DNA from: Gaeumannomyces sp. JS-464
Taxonomy: Eukaryota > Ascomycota > Sordariomycetes > Magnaporthales > Magnaporthaceae
Length of the DNA stretch: 64,000 nt
NCBI GenBank assembly: GCA_002197995.1
Contig: NGZR01000001.1
Coordinates: forward strand, 13,163,501 to 13,227,500
Direction: 5' to 3'
Shown here: positions 23,134 to 35,217 of the stretch, one piece after another
How positions within the stretch are numbered: position 1 is the first letter of the stretch
How the letters are laid out: each line of letters opens with the position of its first letter
The notes under the pieces: model-generated
What the model saw: only the letters and a program-made list of their open reading frames with translations
What the model was told of the DNA's origin: nothing
Database searches by the model: none
Translations under genes and position numbers: made by a program

Positions 23134-24382
23134 GCATCTGGTCCCTCATCCTCGTCGTCCGAGTGATGAGGTGTGCCGACGAGGTTGTTGTACTGCATGC
23201 TCTTGCGACGCACGATCCTGCGGTTCGTGCTGCGCACCCGTCTATCCCTGATCAGCGACATCTGCTCGTCCGACATCCAGTTCCCGATGTTCATATCGAG
23301 GCCTGGATAGAACAGGATCAGGGCTTCGGGAAGGGGCAGATCCGTCTGGCCCTGGAACCGACGCACAGGGGAGTTGCCGCTCTCGATGATCATGAGCGAT
23401 GTTGCCGTCGCGAGGTTGCCGCCGGCGCTGTCGCCTGAGATAATTATACGCGGCACCTCGGTCCCTGGTAGCCCGATGCAGCGACCCTTGCTGTTGATTA
23501 TGGTGGTGTAGACGTCGTAGCACTCGTTGAGGGAGTGAGGGTAGGGGAACTCGGGCGCTTTCTTGTAGTCCAGGCTCAGGATCGGGAGGCCCGTCTTGGA
23601 GGCCCAGCCTAGCAGCCTATCGTCATTGCACCGAGGGTCCATGGCTACGAACCCGCCGCCGGGGATGTCGAGCACGATTTTGTTGTGGTGCTCAAGGTCC
23701 GAAAGCGGGCCGTCGTAGTAGAGCCATCCGTTGACGGGCTCCTTGAAGTCGCTGGTGGCGGGCCGCGGGATGCGGATCTGCCGGGGCGGCCAGCGGCTGA
23801 AGCGCGGGCTGATGAGGCTTTGCAGAAAGGCAATGTAGGGGGAGATGCCCTTGTTCCAGCTCACTCGGAGATGCTCGACCGTGAGGTTGGCCCGAACCTT
23901 GCGGACCTTCTCGTCGGCCTTCTCGGTCTGGAAGAGATAGAAGCCCGTGAAGATGATGCTACATATGTCGCGCAACCACTTGTTCCGGATCTTCATGGCG
24001 GTCCAGAAGCCGGCGTCCAGGGCCGTCAGGACCCAAGTGGCCCGGAAATAGGTGGTGTCGTACATGTTGGCCAGCGGCTCCGGGCTGGCCAAGCCGACCA
24101 GGTTGCTGAAGTTGCGCGCCGCATATAGGTAAGCCATGGTGACGACGACAATCTGCCAGGCCGTCAACCGCCTGCTGAGGATCCTGGACAGGACCCGGAA
24201 GATGGGTGGTCCATGTTTGTTCCCCCTGTCCCAACAGGTGCCATGTCAGCATATGCGCAACAAGAAAAGACACAAGAGTGGTCAGCTTACTTGAGAAGGT
24301 AGGCGGTCCAGAACGACAGCACAGCCAGCACCTGAAGCCGTCGAGACTTGGTGGAAGGCCTGCCGAGAACATGGTCCAGCAT
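21873..24382 (-). CDS. Membrane-anchored alpha/beta hydrolase (HSL/esterase type) with polyglutamine tract
   Basis: Predicted 814-residue lipase/esterase of the hormone-sensitive-lipase-like alpha/beta hydrolase fold. Exon 1 is 24382-24291; a 65-bp intron (24290-24226, donor GTAAGC) leads into exon 2, 24225-21873; the spliced length is divisible by three. The N-terminus has hydrophobic segments, including one after RRLTAWQ, suggesting membrane anchoring. DIPGGGF replaces the usual HGGGF oxyanion loop. GDSAGG carries the nucleophilic Ser, ERDPLVDD the acid, and GVSHGF the catalytic His. Between nucleophile and acid lies a low-complexity insertion holding 25 consecutive Gln codons (23058-23132, mainly CAA/CAG alternation). 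The C-terminal 200 residues are charged and disordered. No substrate can be inferred. Confidence 0.9.
23058..23132 (-). repeat. CAA/CAG repeat encoding 25 glutamines
   Basis: In-frame trinucleotide array inside the hydrolase gene, mostly alternating CAA and CAG with a short pure CAG run at one end. Likely length-polymorphic between strains. Confidence 0.95.
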
Positions 24383-26203
24383 TGTTGGTGCCGGTGGCGG
24401 CGGCGGTCCGTGAGGAGCTGCCAGGCGCTGGAAGTGCTGCGGAGGATGGGTGGCGCGCTACACGGACAGTTACGGTCCCGCGGGCGGGTTGGAGCGTTTG
24501 GCTCCGAGCCTAAGCTATCTGATGGTTCCGATGATCTTGTAGGCTTGCTGCTGGGACAAACAAGGGCTCGCATGCAGCTGAGAGGACCAATGGCGCATCT
24601 GCGTCGACCTGGGCGTGTGGTGTGCGTCTTGCGGAGAGTGGTTTTCGTCTTCAAGAGCAACCAGAAATCGAGGGAAATAACGGGTTGTCTGATTTCCGCC
24701 ACCGGGAGCCCCGACAAAGGCGCCCGTCGGCTGGGTCGGTGTTTTGGTGTTCACCACGACATGTGATAGAAGGGATGATGACGGGGTAGTCTGGAGACCT
24801 TGGCAGGGCGGGCATGAAACGAGGCCGACCCGACCAGCCAGACGAAAAAACAACAACGAGACGATCGAGCGTTCAAGGGGAATAAAGGCAGATAGGAGCG
24901 CACCGTAGTAGCGCATTCTGGAAAAATAGAGTCATTGAGGAAAGCATTCGAGCAGCAATCGAGCGACGACGACTCTTGAAGCCAGCCACAGCCCGGCTCA
25001 CGTCAGGTGCACGCGTGCGGACGATGAAAGCCGATGGAATGCGGAGCCCCATGGGACTTTGTTTTGCGGCTGTGACCTGGAGCGAATCCCCCCGCCATTC
25101 CGCTGGCATGTGAAAAGGAAGCCTTCTGGAAGACCCCTTGCACATGACGATGCCCCCACGTCGATTGCCTGATTCGTCCAGTGCAGGGTGCACAGACCCG
25201 GCCCGTTGGGTGCCTCTGCCCAGGCCGTCTTCACGAGTCGACGCAAGTGACGGCCTGACTCGAGGCGGGGGGTTTCAGCCGAGAAGCGAAGCTGGAGAAG
25301 AAGGAGAATGACGAAGATGATAAAAGACGACAGTGCATCGAATCTTTCGCTGGGTAAAGATTCCATAAACCCGACGTCTTGGCATCGGCTACGCGGCGCC
25401 CATTTCCGTGCCACATGAATGGATGTCGGCCGGCCACGGGAAGACCATGCCCGTGGCGCGCGCGATTGTCGCATGGCCCGGCCCGCTGCCATTACCCTGA
25501 TTTGGCTGGCTGCTCGGTTGGCTCTTAGCCGGTGCGCTCGGCAGATGGCTGGCCTTTGTGCCGCTTCCCATCGGCCGAGAGCCATTGATCGCTCACTGCA
25601 GGGAGCCAGCCTCACGCGGAGGTACGGGGGGACATGTAAAGAATGGGAGACTAAAGTCCCTTGGTCGCGTTTTGATGACGGGCAGTGCCCTCGCTCGCAT
25701 CAGGAGCACAGTAAATCGGGAGCGAGCGATATCGGCATCCGTTCTCGCGGGCGGTGTGTCTGGGGACCCCCTGTCAATGGTAGACGCGTTCTGCGAAATA
25801 GCACAACTACATCTATGCTAATTGGACCCCCAAAGACAAAAAATCAAAGCATCTGTTGCGCTGCTGCTCCGGCAAATATGGATATTCGGGGTGCTGAGAG
25901 CAAGCTCCTGTGGCTCCAATTAGCCGGCTGAAAATTCTGAACTTGACTCACTCCACGTCCTATCGATAACAAATGCGACATGGATGGAGCACGGTGGTGT
26001 GCCGATGCCGCGGCCTCCTGAGCACACCATTCGCACCGGTCCAGGGCTCCCGGCGACGCATCATCGATTCCTGTTGTTGGTTTTCCCTCGCTGTCAATCA
26101 GGTCATTCTTTTGTTCCGTATTCCCTGTTTGAAGACTCAATCACTTTGGCGCGCAGTCGCCCGCACACAGCAGACGGACACACGTTCCGCCCACGAATAA
26201 AAA
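24383..26203. other. Divergent intergenic region between the hydrolase and ARG8
   Basis: About 1.8 kb between two divergently transcribed genes, so it should hold both promoters. I found no further coding sequence; the longest frame (24998-25615, minus strand) has no domain and a non-coding-like composition. Confidence 0.55.
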
Positions 26204-27656
26204 ATGGCGTTCCGATTCATCTCCAGGAGGATACCCGCCAATTTAGCATCGCGCTCTCGTTCTTCCAGATTTTACTCCCAGGCCGCCGCCGCCGGCGCAG
26301 CAGCAGCAAGCCAGCTCAATACCCAGGTACGGCCATTGAAATCTCGCTCTGTGCCGGGCTGATTGTGTGTCTGCTTCGCGACAGCCTACGAACACGCTCT
26401 CGAATCTCGACCCCGCCGATGGCTCTCAGAGCGCCTCGCTCGTCAACGAACATGCCCCGTACATGGTACCTACGTACTCGCGCCCGCCGCCCGTCTTTGT
26501 CCGTGGTAGGGGCTCGTACCTCTGGGATCTCGAGGACAGGAAGTACCTCGACTTCACCGCCGGCATCGCCGTCACCGGCCTGGGCCACTCTGACCCGGAG
26601 GTGGCCGACATCCTGGCCGATCAGGCGCGTACCCTGATGCATACCTCCAACCTCTACTACAACCCCTGGACCCTCTCGCTATCCAAGCTGCTGGTAGACA
26701 AGACCAAATCCGGGCGCGGGATGCACGACGCTGCCGCTGCCTTCATCTGCAACTCGGGCTCCGAGGCCAACGAGGCCGCCATCAAGTTCGCCCGCAAGGT
26801 CGGCAAGGTCCTCGACCCGTCCGGCGCCAAGACCGAGATCGTCTCCTTCACCAACGCCTTCCACGGCCGCACCATGGGCTCCCTTTCAGCCACACACAAC
26901 CCCAAGTACCAGGAGCCGTTCGCGCCCATGGTGCCCGGGTTCGTGCAGGGCCGGTACAACGACGTGGCCACGCTCGCGGACCTGGTCACGGAGCGGACGT
27001 GCGGCGTCATCGTCGAGCCGATTCAGGGCGAGGGCGGCGTGCGCGTGGCGGACGAGGCCTTCATGGTGGCCCTGGCCCGCCGCTGCCGTGATGTCGGCGC
27101 CGTGCTCATCCACGACGAGATCCAGTGCGGCCTGGCCCGCACTGGCCGCCTGTGGGCGCACTCTGCCCTCCCCGCCGAGGCGCACCCGGACATCGTGACA
27201 ACGGCCAAGGCCTTGGGCAACGGCTTTCCCATCGGCGCCACCATCGTCAACGCGCGCGTCGCCAACAGGATCAAGGTCGGCGACCACGGCACCACGTACG
27301 GCGGGAATCCGCTCGCGTGCCGGCTCGCGCACCACGTGGTCTCGCGCCTGGCGGACCCGGACCTGCAGGTCTCAGTCATGGCCAAGGGCGCCGTGCTCGC
27401 GAGCGGCCTGAACCAGATCTGGCGCAAATACCCGGCCCTCATCTCGGAGATCAGGGGCCGCGGCCTAATCCTGGGGCTGCAGCTCACGTCGGACCCGGCG
27501 CCGATACTAGCGGCGGCGAGGGAGAGGGGGCTGCTGGTCATCACGGCGGGACAGAACACGATCCGGTTTGTGCCGAGCTTGACCATCTCCGAGGCGGAGA
27601 TCCAGGAGGGGCTCGGTATACTGGACCAGGCCATCGCTTCGACGCAAGCATCATGA
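26204..27656 (+). CDS. ARG8: Acetylornithine aminotransferase, mitochondrial
   Basis: PLP-dependent class III aminotransferase of arginine biosynthesis: it interconverts N-acetylglutamate semialdehyde and N-acetylornithine using glutamate as amino donor, in the mitochondrial matrix. Exon 1 (26204-26326) encodes an Arg/Ser/Ala-rich mitochondrial presequence. A 58-bp intron (26327-26384, GTACGG...CAG) leads into exon 2 (26385-27656), giving 464 residues. Seen in the protein: the fold start SYLWDLEDRKYLDFTAGIAV, CNSGSEANEAAIKFARK for phosphate binding, AFHGRTMGSL, VIVEPIQGEGG, LIHDEIQCGLARTG with the pyridine-N-binding Asp, TTAKALGNGFPIG with the Schiff-base Lys, and THGTTYGG-like GDHGTTYGGNPL. 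No breaks. An ornithine aminotransferase is less likely given the presequence and close motif match to ARG8/ArgD. Confidence 0.95.
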
Positions 27657-27981
27657 TTACAGTGGTGTGGGGGTATTTTCGGTATCTGAGCTGCTTGTTT
27701 GCTTGTATTTTAATGGTTAAATAAAGGCATTTCTGTTCTAACAGGCATTGGGTCTACCTGCCAGCAGGCGCGTGGTGCGGCGTTGGTTCTTTGCCGTCCC
27801 ATCCCTTTTTGGAGCCAACTTGAAAAAGCGGGGTATTCTCCAACACTTGCCGCACTTACCTTGTGGTACGTCAGTGTATTGGACCTCGCGGGACGGATCG
27901 CCGCCCAACGAAGAGAACCTCCTCTCACTCGCCTCAGGAATTGACCGAAGGCAGCAGCGACTCCGACCGGGGAAAGCAGCC
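27657..27981. other. Short intergenic region between ARG8 and the F-box gene
   Basis: Holds the 3' UTR of ARG8, with AAATAAAG near 27719 as a likely polyadenylation element, and the promoter of the next same-strand gene. Nothing else recognised. Confidence 0.55.
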
Positions 27982-30252
27982 ATGGCGCAAGAAGCAGCCA
28001 TGCCGGGGCTTTCAGAAATCCTGCAGGCGTTGCCGTCCCTGACGATCAACGAGCTGCGCGTCTTGAAGCATACGATGGACAATATTCTGTAGGTTAACCC
28101 AGGGCCAATCCATCCAACAACCTATGGCGGCGGCCCAGCCTGCCTCTGCAGGTGCTGACTCCTTTCTCGCTTGCCAGTCTCCAAAAAGACATCCCTCTTC
28201 ATCTGCCTGGAGAGCTTCGACTCTTTGTCCTCGAGGAGCTAGAGATCGACGACATCTGGGCCTGCTTGAACGTATCGCGGTCGTGGCGCAACTTCATGCG
28301 GCAGGATGCTGTGGTCGCCACGCTCGCCCGCATTCACTACCCGGGTCTTCGGCCGATGCTCGAGTGTCAATATGACTCTAGGGTAGCGGTTGCCGGCAAC
28401 GAATTCGACCAGGCCGCCCGGGAGGCCTTGAGCACCCTCCAGAGACGCGCCTTTCTCAGGGCCGTGAATCGAACCATACGTCGGCGACACGGCACTTTCA
28501 GCTCTCTGTATTCCCACCGCTGGTGGTACCGTTCCAACCACGACGCGGCTGATGGTGCTGAAAGGCTTCTGCCCGCCGATGAATGGCGTGGCCAATTCAT
28601 ACTGCCTGATGACACTGCGCAACCCTTCTGGCCTGATGATGTTATCCACTATCGCCCAGTCCCACTCCCCTCCCCTTCCCTTGCCCGACTCCGCCGTCCA
28701 GAAATCGGGAAGGCCAGGTATCACTCCGGTCGGCTCGCGCTCCAGTTCGATAATGACGATCCCCGGGGGCGTTTCGTCGTCGACTACCTCTCTCTAAGAG
28801 TCCGCAGGAGGTTTCAGCCACCCGCGCAGCAAGTTGGTTCCTGCGACCTCTTAGCTCTAGGCGATACGCTCATGGTTTGCGGCCGCGGAAATCGACTGTA
28901 GGTGGTGCATACTCGCAGCTTGTTCACTGCGCAGCTCAGTGACTGCCCTAGCCTATACTCTTTCTATACCCTTTAGCACAGCGCGCCCGTGCTCCTGCTA
29001 ACTTTGCGCCATGTGGACCAGTTATGTCTATAACTTGCTGCAATTCGAGCAGTCGTGTCACTCCCTCACACTCCCGGGATTGATCAATCAAGACTGCGTC
29101 GCAACCGCCGGAGGACACGTGGTGGGGATGCTGAGCTTCCACGAATCCGTGAGGATGTTCGATTGGGCCGCAGATGGTCAGCTGCGTGACTACGAGGTGT
29201 CCGAGCCTGCCGAATATGCCCTCGAAGCTTGCCAATACCTGGAAGGTTCACACAAGCCCCTGCTGGTGGCGCACCCGTTCACCAAGGGAGTGATGTACAT
29301 GATTTTCGGCGACATTCCTAAAAACATGGACGGGAGATTCGGCCACAGATGTTCTTCCGGACCGGAATTCAAGACCGTTGTTTTCGAGATCGCCGACCGG
29401 TGTTTTCGGGCAAGGTTTGCGACCAATTCCGCCGATCCGGGGGGTGACAGCACAGTGATGAGCAACAGACACATGGATGGTTTTGGCGCCCCAGCAGACT
29501 CGCACGGCTCGATTTTTCTAGGAAGGATCGATGCGGAGAGCGAGCCGGAGAGCGATCCGGAGAGCGCGCCGAGAACTCCCTCTATCATTATGGCCTTCAA
29601 CATGTTCACGCGCTCTTTCACAAGGCTAGGAGAGTGGCGTGATTTGCTTTGGCATGATGATGTCAACTTGCACTTTTGGGGTGGCCTCTGTGCAAGAGTC
29701 TCTTCAAAAAGGTTCGGCTTCCGAGATGGCATCGATTGTTTGCGAACGCGGCTCAGCATCCCTCACGTCGTCCCACTTCGCATGACATTGTCGGAAAAAA
29801 GGGAACACAAGACGAGGATGGATATGCACCATCGTCAAAACAAGGAGGCGGAATATGGCCCACGGTACTTACGCCAGAGGCCAACACCAAGAGTCCCTAT
29901 ACGGTGCTTCCCGCAACTGGACACCGAGAAAAGGACATTATCATCAGCGGAGAAGAAAAGCGCCACGCTCAACCCGACGAGTGACCGTCCGGATCTAAGG
30001 CGGTATTTCAGCAAAAAGATAGACCAAATCGACATTCCTGACTATACGCTCTACGCTGTTCTCTCCGACGCCGAGTTCAATTGTTACGGCGGCTACGAGT
30101 CCTCCAGTCCTCGCAGAGACTACGACTCGGATAGTGAAGACTGGAGCTATAGCGACCTATCAATATTCGGTGACGACGATTATCTCATTTGCATGGGGTC
30201 CGCGGGATACAGCGCCTGGTGTTTTGCGCCTGCGGGAGACGTTCCTAAGTAG
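27982..30252 (+). CDS. F-box-type protein, function unknown
   Basis: Predicted 685 residues in three exons: 27982-28088, 28178-28897 and 29022-30252. The splice sites are canonical, and the second acceptor is preceded by a TGCTAAC branch site near 28996. The spliced length is divisible by three. An F-box-like helix set is near residues 36-70: LPGELRLFVLEELEIDDIWA, then CLNVSRSWRNFM. The rest resembles the open-ended C-terminal halves of fungal F-box proteins, with repeated short hydrophobic strands that could form a propeller. A Glu/Ser/Pro repeat lies near 29537-29570 and an acidic Ser/Asp-rich tail near the end. F-box proteins usually connect a target to the SCF ubiquitin ligase through Skp1; the target here is unknown. 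Confidence 0.8.
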
Positions 30253-31367
30253 GCAGACAACGCCTAACAGCACCTGGACCTCTACCTCAGTGGAGGGATC
30301 AGTCCCTGCGCCATTCTTGAGTATCCAAGGCCGGGATCAGTGGGTTTTGCTCAACAAATCCCGGGCGGCTGGAAGGGAAGGTCTAACAGAGCCCTGAGAC
30401 ACAAGTCCCTCTCCTGCTTTTCTTTTCCGTCTGTCTTTGTTCGTTCAGATCTTCCCATTATTTTCTCTCTCCCTACATTCCTTTCTCTTCTACTCGGACT
30501 TTCGGGTGCCGGCATAGCAGGGAGACGCTGCAGCCATCACCCGAGAGCAGCTCCCGATAGGGCCGGAACCATTCTCCGGAAGAGCAGAATGGCGAATTTG
30601 TGCCCCAAGTTTACCCCTCCTTGTTTATTACCTGCGTCCGCGGCTGTTTGTCTGGTGTGGTGGGGAGGCTTCTTTCCGGCCGACTTCAGGGGCAACGGCC
30701 AACCTGGCCAACCAAAGGAGTCGCCACACCAACGGCACGCTTCGATAGCCGGCATACCGTCTTCGGGCGGCAGTAATCGAGACTGGCATCCAGATTGAGT
30801 AGAGCTGCGAGAACGGGGGGTGCCAAGCCTGGCCGGTGGTGCTTTGTCAGCTTTCCTGCTACGCAGAACCAGATTTTCGTTATATGGCGACGCTGGATTG
30901 CAGAAAATACAATGCGTACAAGTTTACGGGTTAAGTGCCCCAGGCGCCGTTATTCCGGTGAGCAGCCATTACGTCCGTCAATAGCCTAGACCTTTCTGAG
31001 CAGGGACACTGCGGAGTGGGCATTAACAGTAAGCGCATAAGGCTACCATCGTATGGTCGAGTGTATGCCACGCAACCATCCACCTCCCGCCCTGCCCCGT
31101 TCTGGTGAGCGTTTATAGCCTGAAGACCGGACACAGTTGGAGAAAACGACCCCAATCTGGTGTAAATCCAAGGTTCGGCAACAAGCAAGCGGGGTAGAGA
31201 GTGCAGAGGTCTCCGGCGTCCTTCCGCCCACAGGTAGGTAGGTTTTAAGAATAGGGGTATAAATCCATGGTGCTTGTGTTTCCCGGCAGGCCCCATTCAG
31301 CTTGCGCTCAGGGCTCCTTGAAAGCAAGCATTCCCTGTCCAGGCGAGTCCAGAATACTTCGAACGCG
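30253..31367. other. Intergenic region upstream of the GMC oxidoreductase
   Basis: About 1.1 kb between two same-strand genes. No additional gene recognised; it should hold the F-box 3' UTR and the GMC promoter. A C/T-rich block at 30415-30505 is the only notable composition. Confidence 0.5.
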
Positions 31368-33184
31368 ATGCATTGGCGCCTCATCCTATCTCTGGTCGCG
31401 GCGGCGGCCACGTCGGCCAGCTGCGCCGACGAGGAGACCTACGACTACATCGTTGTCGGTAGTGGGCCCGGCGGCGGGCCTTTGGCGGCCAACCTGGCGC
31501 GGGCGGGACACCCGACACTGCTGCTCGAGGCCGGGGATGATCAGCACGACAACCCTAACATTTCCATTATTTACAACTTCCTCGCCGCCGGCAACGACGA
31601 GTCGACGCGCTGGGACTTCTTCGTCAAGCACTCTGAAGATCCGGCCCAGGCACTCAAGTACGAGCGCCTGACATGGCGCAAGCCCGACGGTTCCTTTTAC
31701 GTCGGCCTCAACCCGCCCGAGGGGTCTAAGCAGCTGGGTATTTATTACCCACGAGCTGGAACATTGGGAGGATGTGCGCAGCATAATGCGGGCGTGACGT
31801 TCCTCCCGCCCGAGAGCGACTGGAACATCGTGGCGAACCTGACGGGCGACAAGTCGTGGGAGGCGGCAAACATGCGCAAGTACTTTGTGCGGCTCGAGAA
31901 CAACCGGTACCTGCCCAAGGGCACGCCTGGGCACGGGTTTGACGGCTGGCTGGCGACCATCGACACGCCGGCAGGGTGGGCGCGTGAGGAGAACGACGGG
32001 ACCAAGATCGCGCGGGAGCTGGCCAAGGGCATGGGCGTCTCGACCGAAGACCTGCCGAGCCAGCTGGGGAGCGACATCAACGCGGACAGGCCGGACCGGG
32101 ACCGGCGGCAGGAGTTCGCCTCGCTCGTCAGCCACGCCGACGAGGACGGGTTCCGCAGCAGCCCCAACAACTACATCCGCGCCACCATCGCCGAGCCAAG
32201 AAGTACCCCCTCACGCTGAAGATGGAGAGCCTCGTCACCAAGGTGCTGTTCGACACGTCGCCATCGGTGGCGGGCGCGCCGGTTGCAGTGGGCGTCGAGG
32301 TCCTCGAGGGCAAGCACCTCTACTCGGCCGATCCCAACTACAAAGCGGAGGCCAAGGGCAAGAAGGTGACATACCGGGCCAGGAAGGAGGTCATCGTCGC
32401 GGGCGGGGCCTTCAACACGCCGCAGATCCTCAAGCTGTCGGGCGTCGGGCCCAAGGACGAGCTGGAAAAGTTCGGCATCCCGCTGATCGCCGACGTGCCC
32501 GGCGTGGGCGAGAACATGGCGGACAACTACGAGGCGCACCTGCTTGCGCTGAAGGAAGGGTCGCCGCTTAACGCGGGCGGGATCCAAACGCTGCTGTTCC
32601 GGACGCCATCGGCGCCGACGGCCGATAGGAACTTTTTTGCGTGGTGTGGTAGTTTCAGCTTCGACGGCTTTTGGCCGGGATTTCCTGAGAATTTCGGCGC
32701 AGAACAGTTTACGTGTGCGATTGTGCATATGGGACCCAAATCGCAAGCGGGCTACGTGCGCCTGCGCTCGGCAGATCCTCAGGACGTGCCCGATATTAAC
32801 CTGCGCTTTTTCGAGCACAACGCGGACCAGGACCTGACGGAGCTGCTCGAGGCCGAGAAGTTCCTGATGGACGGCGTTTACAACGGCACGGGGCCCTGGA
32901 AGCCGCTACACCCGTGCAAAAAGGGCGAGGCGTGCTCCGACGCGCACATAAAGGAGTACATCAAGGACCAGGCGTATAGCCACCACGCGACGTCGAGCGC
33001 GCGCATCGGGGCGAGCGACGACCCCATGGCGGTGCTCGACTCCAAGTTCCGCGTCAGGGGCGTCAAAGGCCTGCGCGTGGTCGACGCCTCGGCCTTCCCC
33101 GTCGTGCCGGGAGCGTTCCCTGTCGTGCCCGTCATGATGCTGTCTGAGAAAGCGTCGGATGACATCTTGGCCGAGGCTGCTTAG
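31368..33184 (+). CDS. Secreted GMC (glucose-methanol-choline) oxidoreductase
   Basis: FAD-dependent extracellular alcohol/sugar oxidase or dehydrogenase of the GMC superfamily. The ATG at 31368 opens a hydrophobic signal peptide (LILSLVAAAATSASCA). YDYIVVGSGPGGGPLAANLA is the FAD-binding Rossmann motif, with LLLEAG completing it. GTLGGCAQHNAGV is the second FAD motif, VIVAGGAFNTPQILKLSGVGP is the GMC signature 2, and HHATSSARIG carries the catalytic His. The C-terminal GLRVVDASAFPVVPGAFP has Phe where many members place a second His or Asn. A one-base loss near 32195 splits the gene into two frames; restoring it gives 605 residues, normal for the family, with length divisible by three. No introns. 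Substrate unknown. Confidence 0.9.
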
Positions 33185-34032
33185 GTAGACGGCGACTCAG
33201 CAGAGCCGAGGTGAGGGAAAAGAAACGCAAAAGTCGGGCTTTTGGGCGTGGCTTGGGGCTTCAGGGGCTGCCGAAAATGGGTGGATGTATAAAGAAAATA
33301 CAAATACAGTGTTGGCATTAGGATGACATTACGAAATCCCATAGACTTTTACTGTTGCTGTGCCCCGCCATTTCGGATCCTTGATGGCTGATGACCTCGA
33401 TCTTGTCATCCGAGTACAGTAAGTCGTCGCAGCCCGACTTTTGTTGCCTCTCTCGATTCGCAAGTGCGAAGTGCCAGCCACGAGACACCCACATGTGGTA
33501 GTTGCTGGCGGCGCTGATTGGCCAATTGAGACAATTCGCAGCCCCAGGCCCGCAACTCCATAACATGCTCACCAAGTCGATTTGGTTGCGCGGACTGCAG
33601 GTGGGGGGTGGACTGGCTCCTTATCTCCGGTAGACGCGGACTCAGCGGGAGCATCAACAGCCCGTGGCGCAAGTACACACGCTGCAAAATTCGGTGTGGG
33701 CGAGACATGGCCAAGCCCCGTGACCCGGAAGGAGGTACCCGAGTCCACCCGATCGTAGCCATTGGATAACTGGGCCCCGGCGCACCGCCAAGCTGCCCGC
33801 CCGGCTAACCTAAAAAAAGCCTCAGAACAGTTTTCCTTGCAGCCAACTTTTTTTTTCTTTCCCTATCTCTGAATTCCGTAATACTCAAAAATCACCCTCC
33901 TCGGACAGCAACACGTCGACCGTCGTTGACGACCCCATCTCCACTCAATCCCTTTATCTGTCGAGGTCTGTCGATTGACGGATCGTTCGCTTCAAGTTTT
34001 TTTTTCGTTCTTCCACACACACAGCCGTCATC
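33185..34032. other. Intergenic region upstream of MIR1
   Basis: About 0.85 kb, no gene recognised. A poly-T/CT-rich block (33846-33864) and a second T run (33997-34007) lie close upstream of the MIR1 start, as in many strongly expressed fungal genes. Confidence 0.5.
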
Positions 34033-35217
34033 ATGGCTCCCAAGGCTGATGCCCTGCCGGCCCCGGTCACCGCGTCTCCCACCGGTCTGGCCCTCTACTC
34101 AAGATTCGCCCTCGCCGGTGCCGTCTGCTGTTCCGTCACCCACGGTGCCCTGACCCCCGTCGATGTGTATGTCCTCCGAAAGAACCAACGACCTCGAAAG
34201 CGCCGCGCCTCTCCGTGGCCGCGGTTCTCGGGTCCAGCGGCGTCATGATATCCAGCATGCCCAGCTTTGACCGACACTAACGTCATATCCCGCCGCGCAG
34301 CGTCAAGACGAGGATCCAGCTCGACCCCGCCACCTACAACAGGGGCATGATCGGTGGCTTCAAGCAGGTCATCAAGAACGAGGGCGCTGGTGCCCTGCTG
34401 ACCGGTGTCGGTCCCACCTTTGCCGGCTACTTCCTGCAGGGCGCCCTGAAGTTCGGCGGATACGAGTTCTTCAAGCAGCAATGGATCAACACCGTCGGTG
34501 TCGACAACGCCTCGGCCTACCGCACCCCGATCTACATGGCCTCGTCCGCCTCGGCCGAGTTCTTCGCCGACATCGCCCTCTGCCCGCTCGAGGCCACCCG
34601 TATCCGCCTCGTCTCCGAGCCCACCTTCGCCAACGGCCTGGTCGGTGGCTTCACCAAGATCATGCGCACTGAGGGTGTCGGCGCTCTCTACGCCGGATTC
34701 GGACCCATCCTGTTCAAGCAGTAAGTTGCGACAGCCTCGTTCTCTACAAGATGGCGGGGCAAAACCAAGCTGTTTGTATCCGTTAGGCTTGAAGTGCTGT
34801 TTGCTGACGTCTCCTTTTCCCCCATAATCCAGGGTTCCTTACACCGTCGCCAAGTTCGTCGTCTACGAGAAGGTTGCCGAGGCCGTCTTCCGCGCCTACC
34901 CCAAGGAGACCCTCTCGGACGGTGCCCAGACCGCCGCCAACCTGGGCTCCGGTCTGATCGCCGGTTTCGCCGCCGCCATCATCTCGCAGCCCGCCGACAC
35001 GATGCTGAGCAAGATCAACAAGACAAAGGGCCTGCCCGGTGAGGGCACCACCAGCCGTCTGATCAAGATTGGCAAGGAGCTGGGCCTCAAGGGCTCCTTC
35101 ACCGGTCTGCCCGCCCGTCTGTTCATGGTTGGCACCCTGACCGCCTTCCAGTTCGCCATCTACGGTGACCTAAAGAAGGCCCTGGGCGCCACCGGCGGTG
35201 TCGAGATTGCGAAATAA
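34033..35217 (+). CDS. MIR1: Mitochondrial phosphate carrier
   Basis: Inner-membrane SLC25-type carrier that imports inorganic phosphate with protons into the matrix for ATP synthesis. Three exons, 34033-34166, 34301-34720 and 34833-35217, with canonical introns of 134 and 112 bp, give 312 residues. The three carrier repeats each keep a Px[D/E]xx[K/R]xR-type signature: TPVDVVKTRIQ in the first, [10 protein letters not shown] in the second and [11 protein letters not shown] in the third. The stretches [19 protein letters not shown] and [10 protein letters not shown], and [10 protein letters not shown], are close to yeast Mir1 as I know it. Codon use is strongly biased to C-ending codons, consistent with high expression. 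No breaks. Confidence 0.96.

Noticed and set aside
24998..25615. 205-codon minus-strand frame between the hydrolase and ARG8
   Set aside because: No domain, non-coding-like composition, located in a divergent promoter region.
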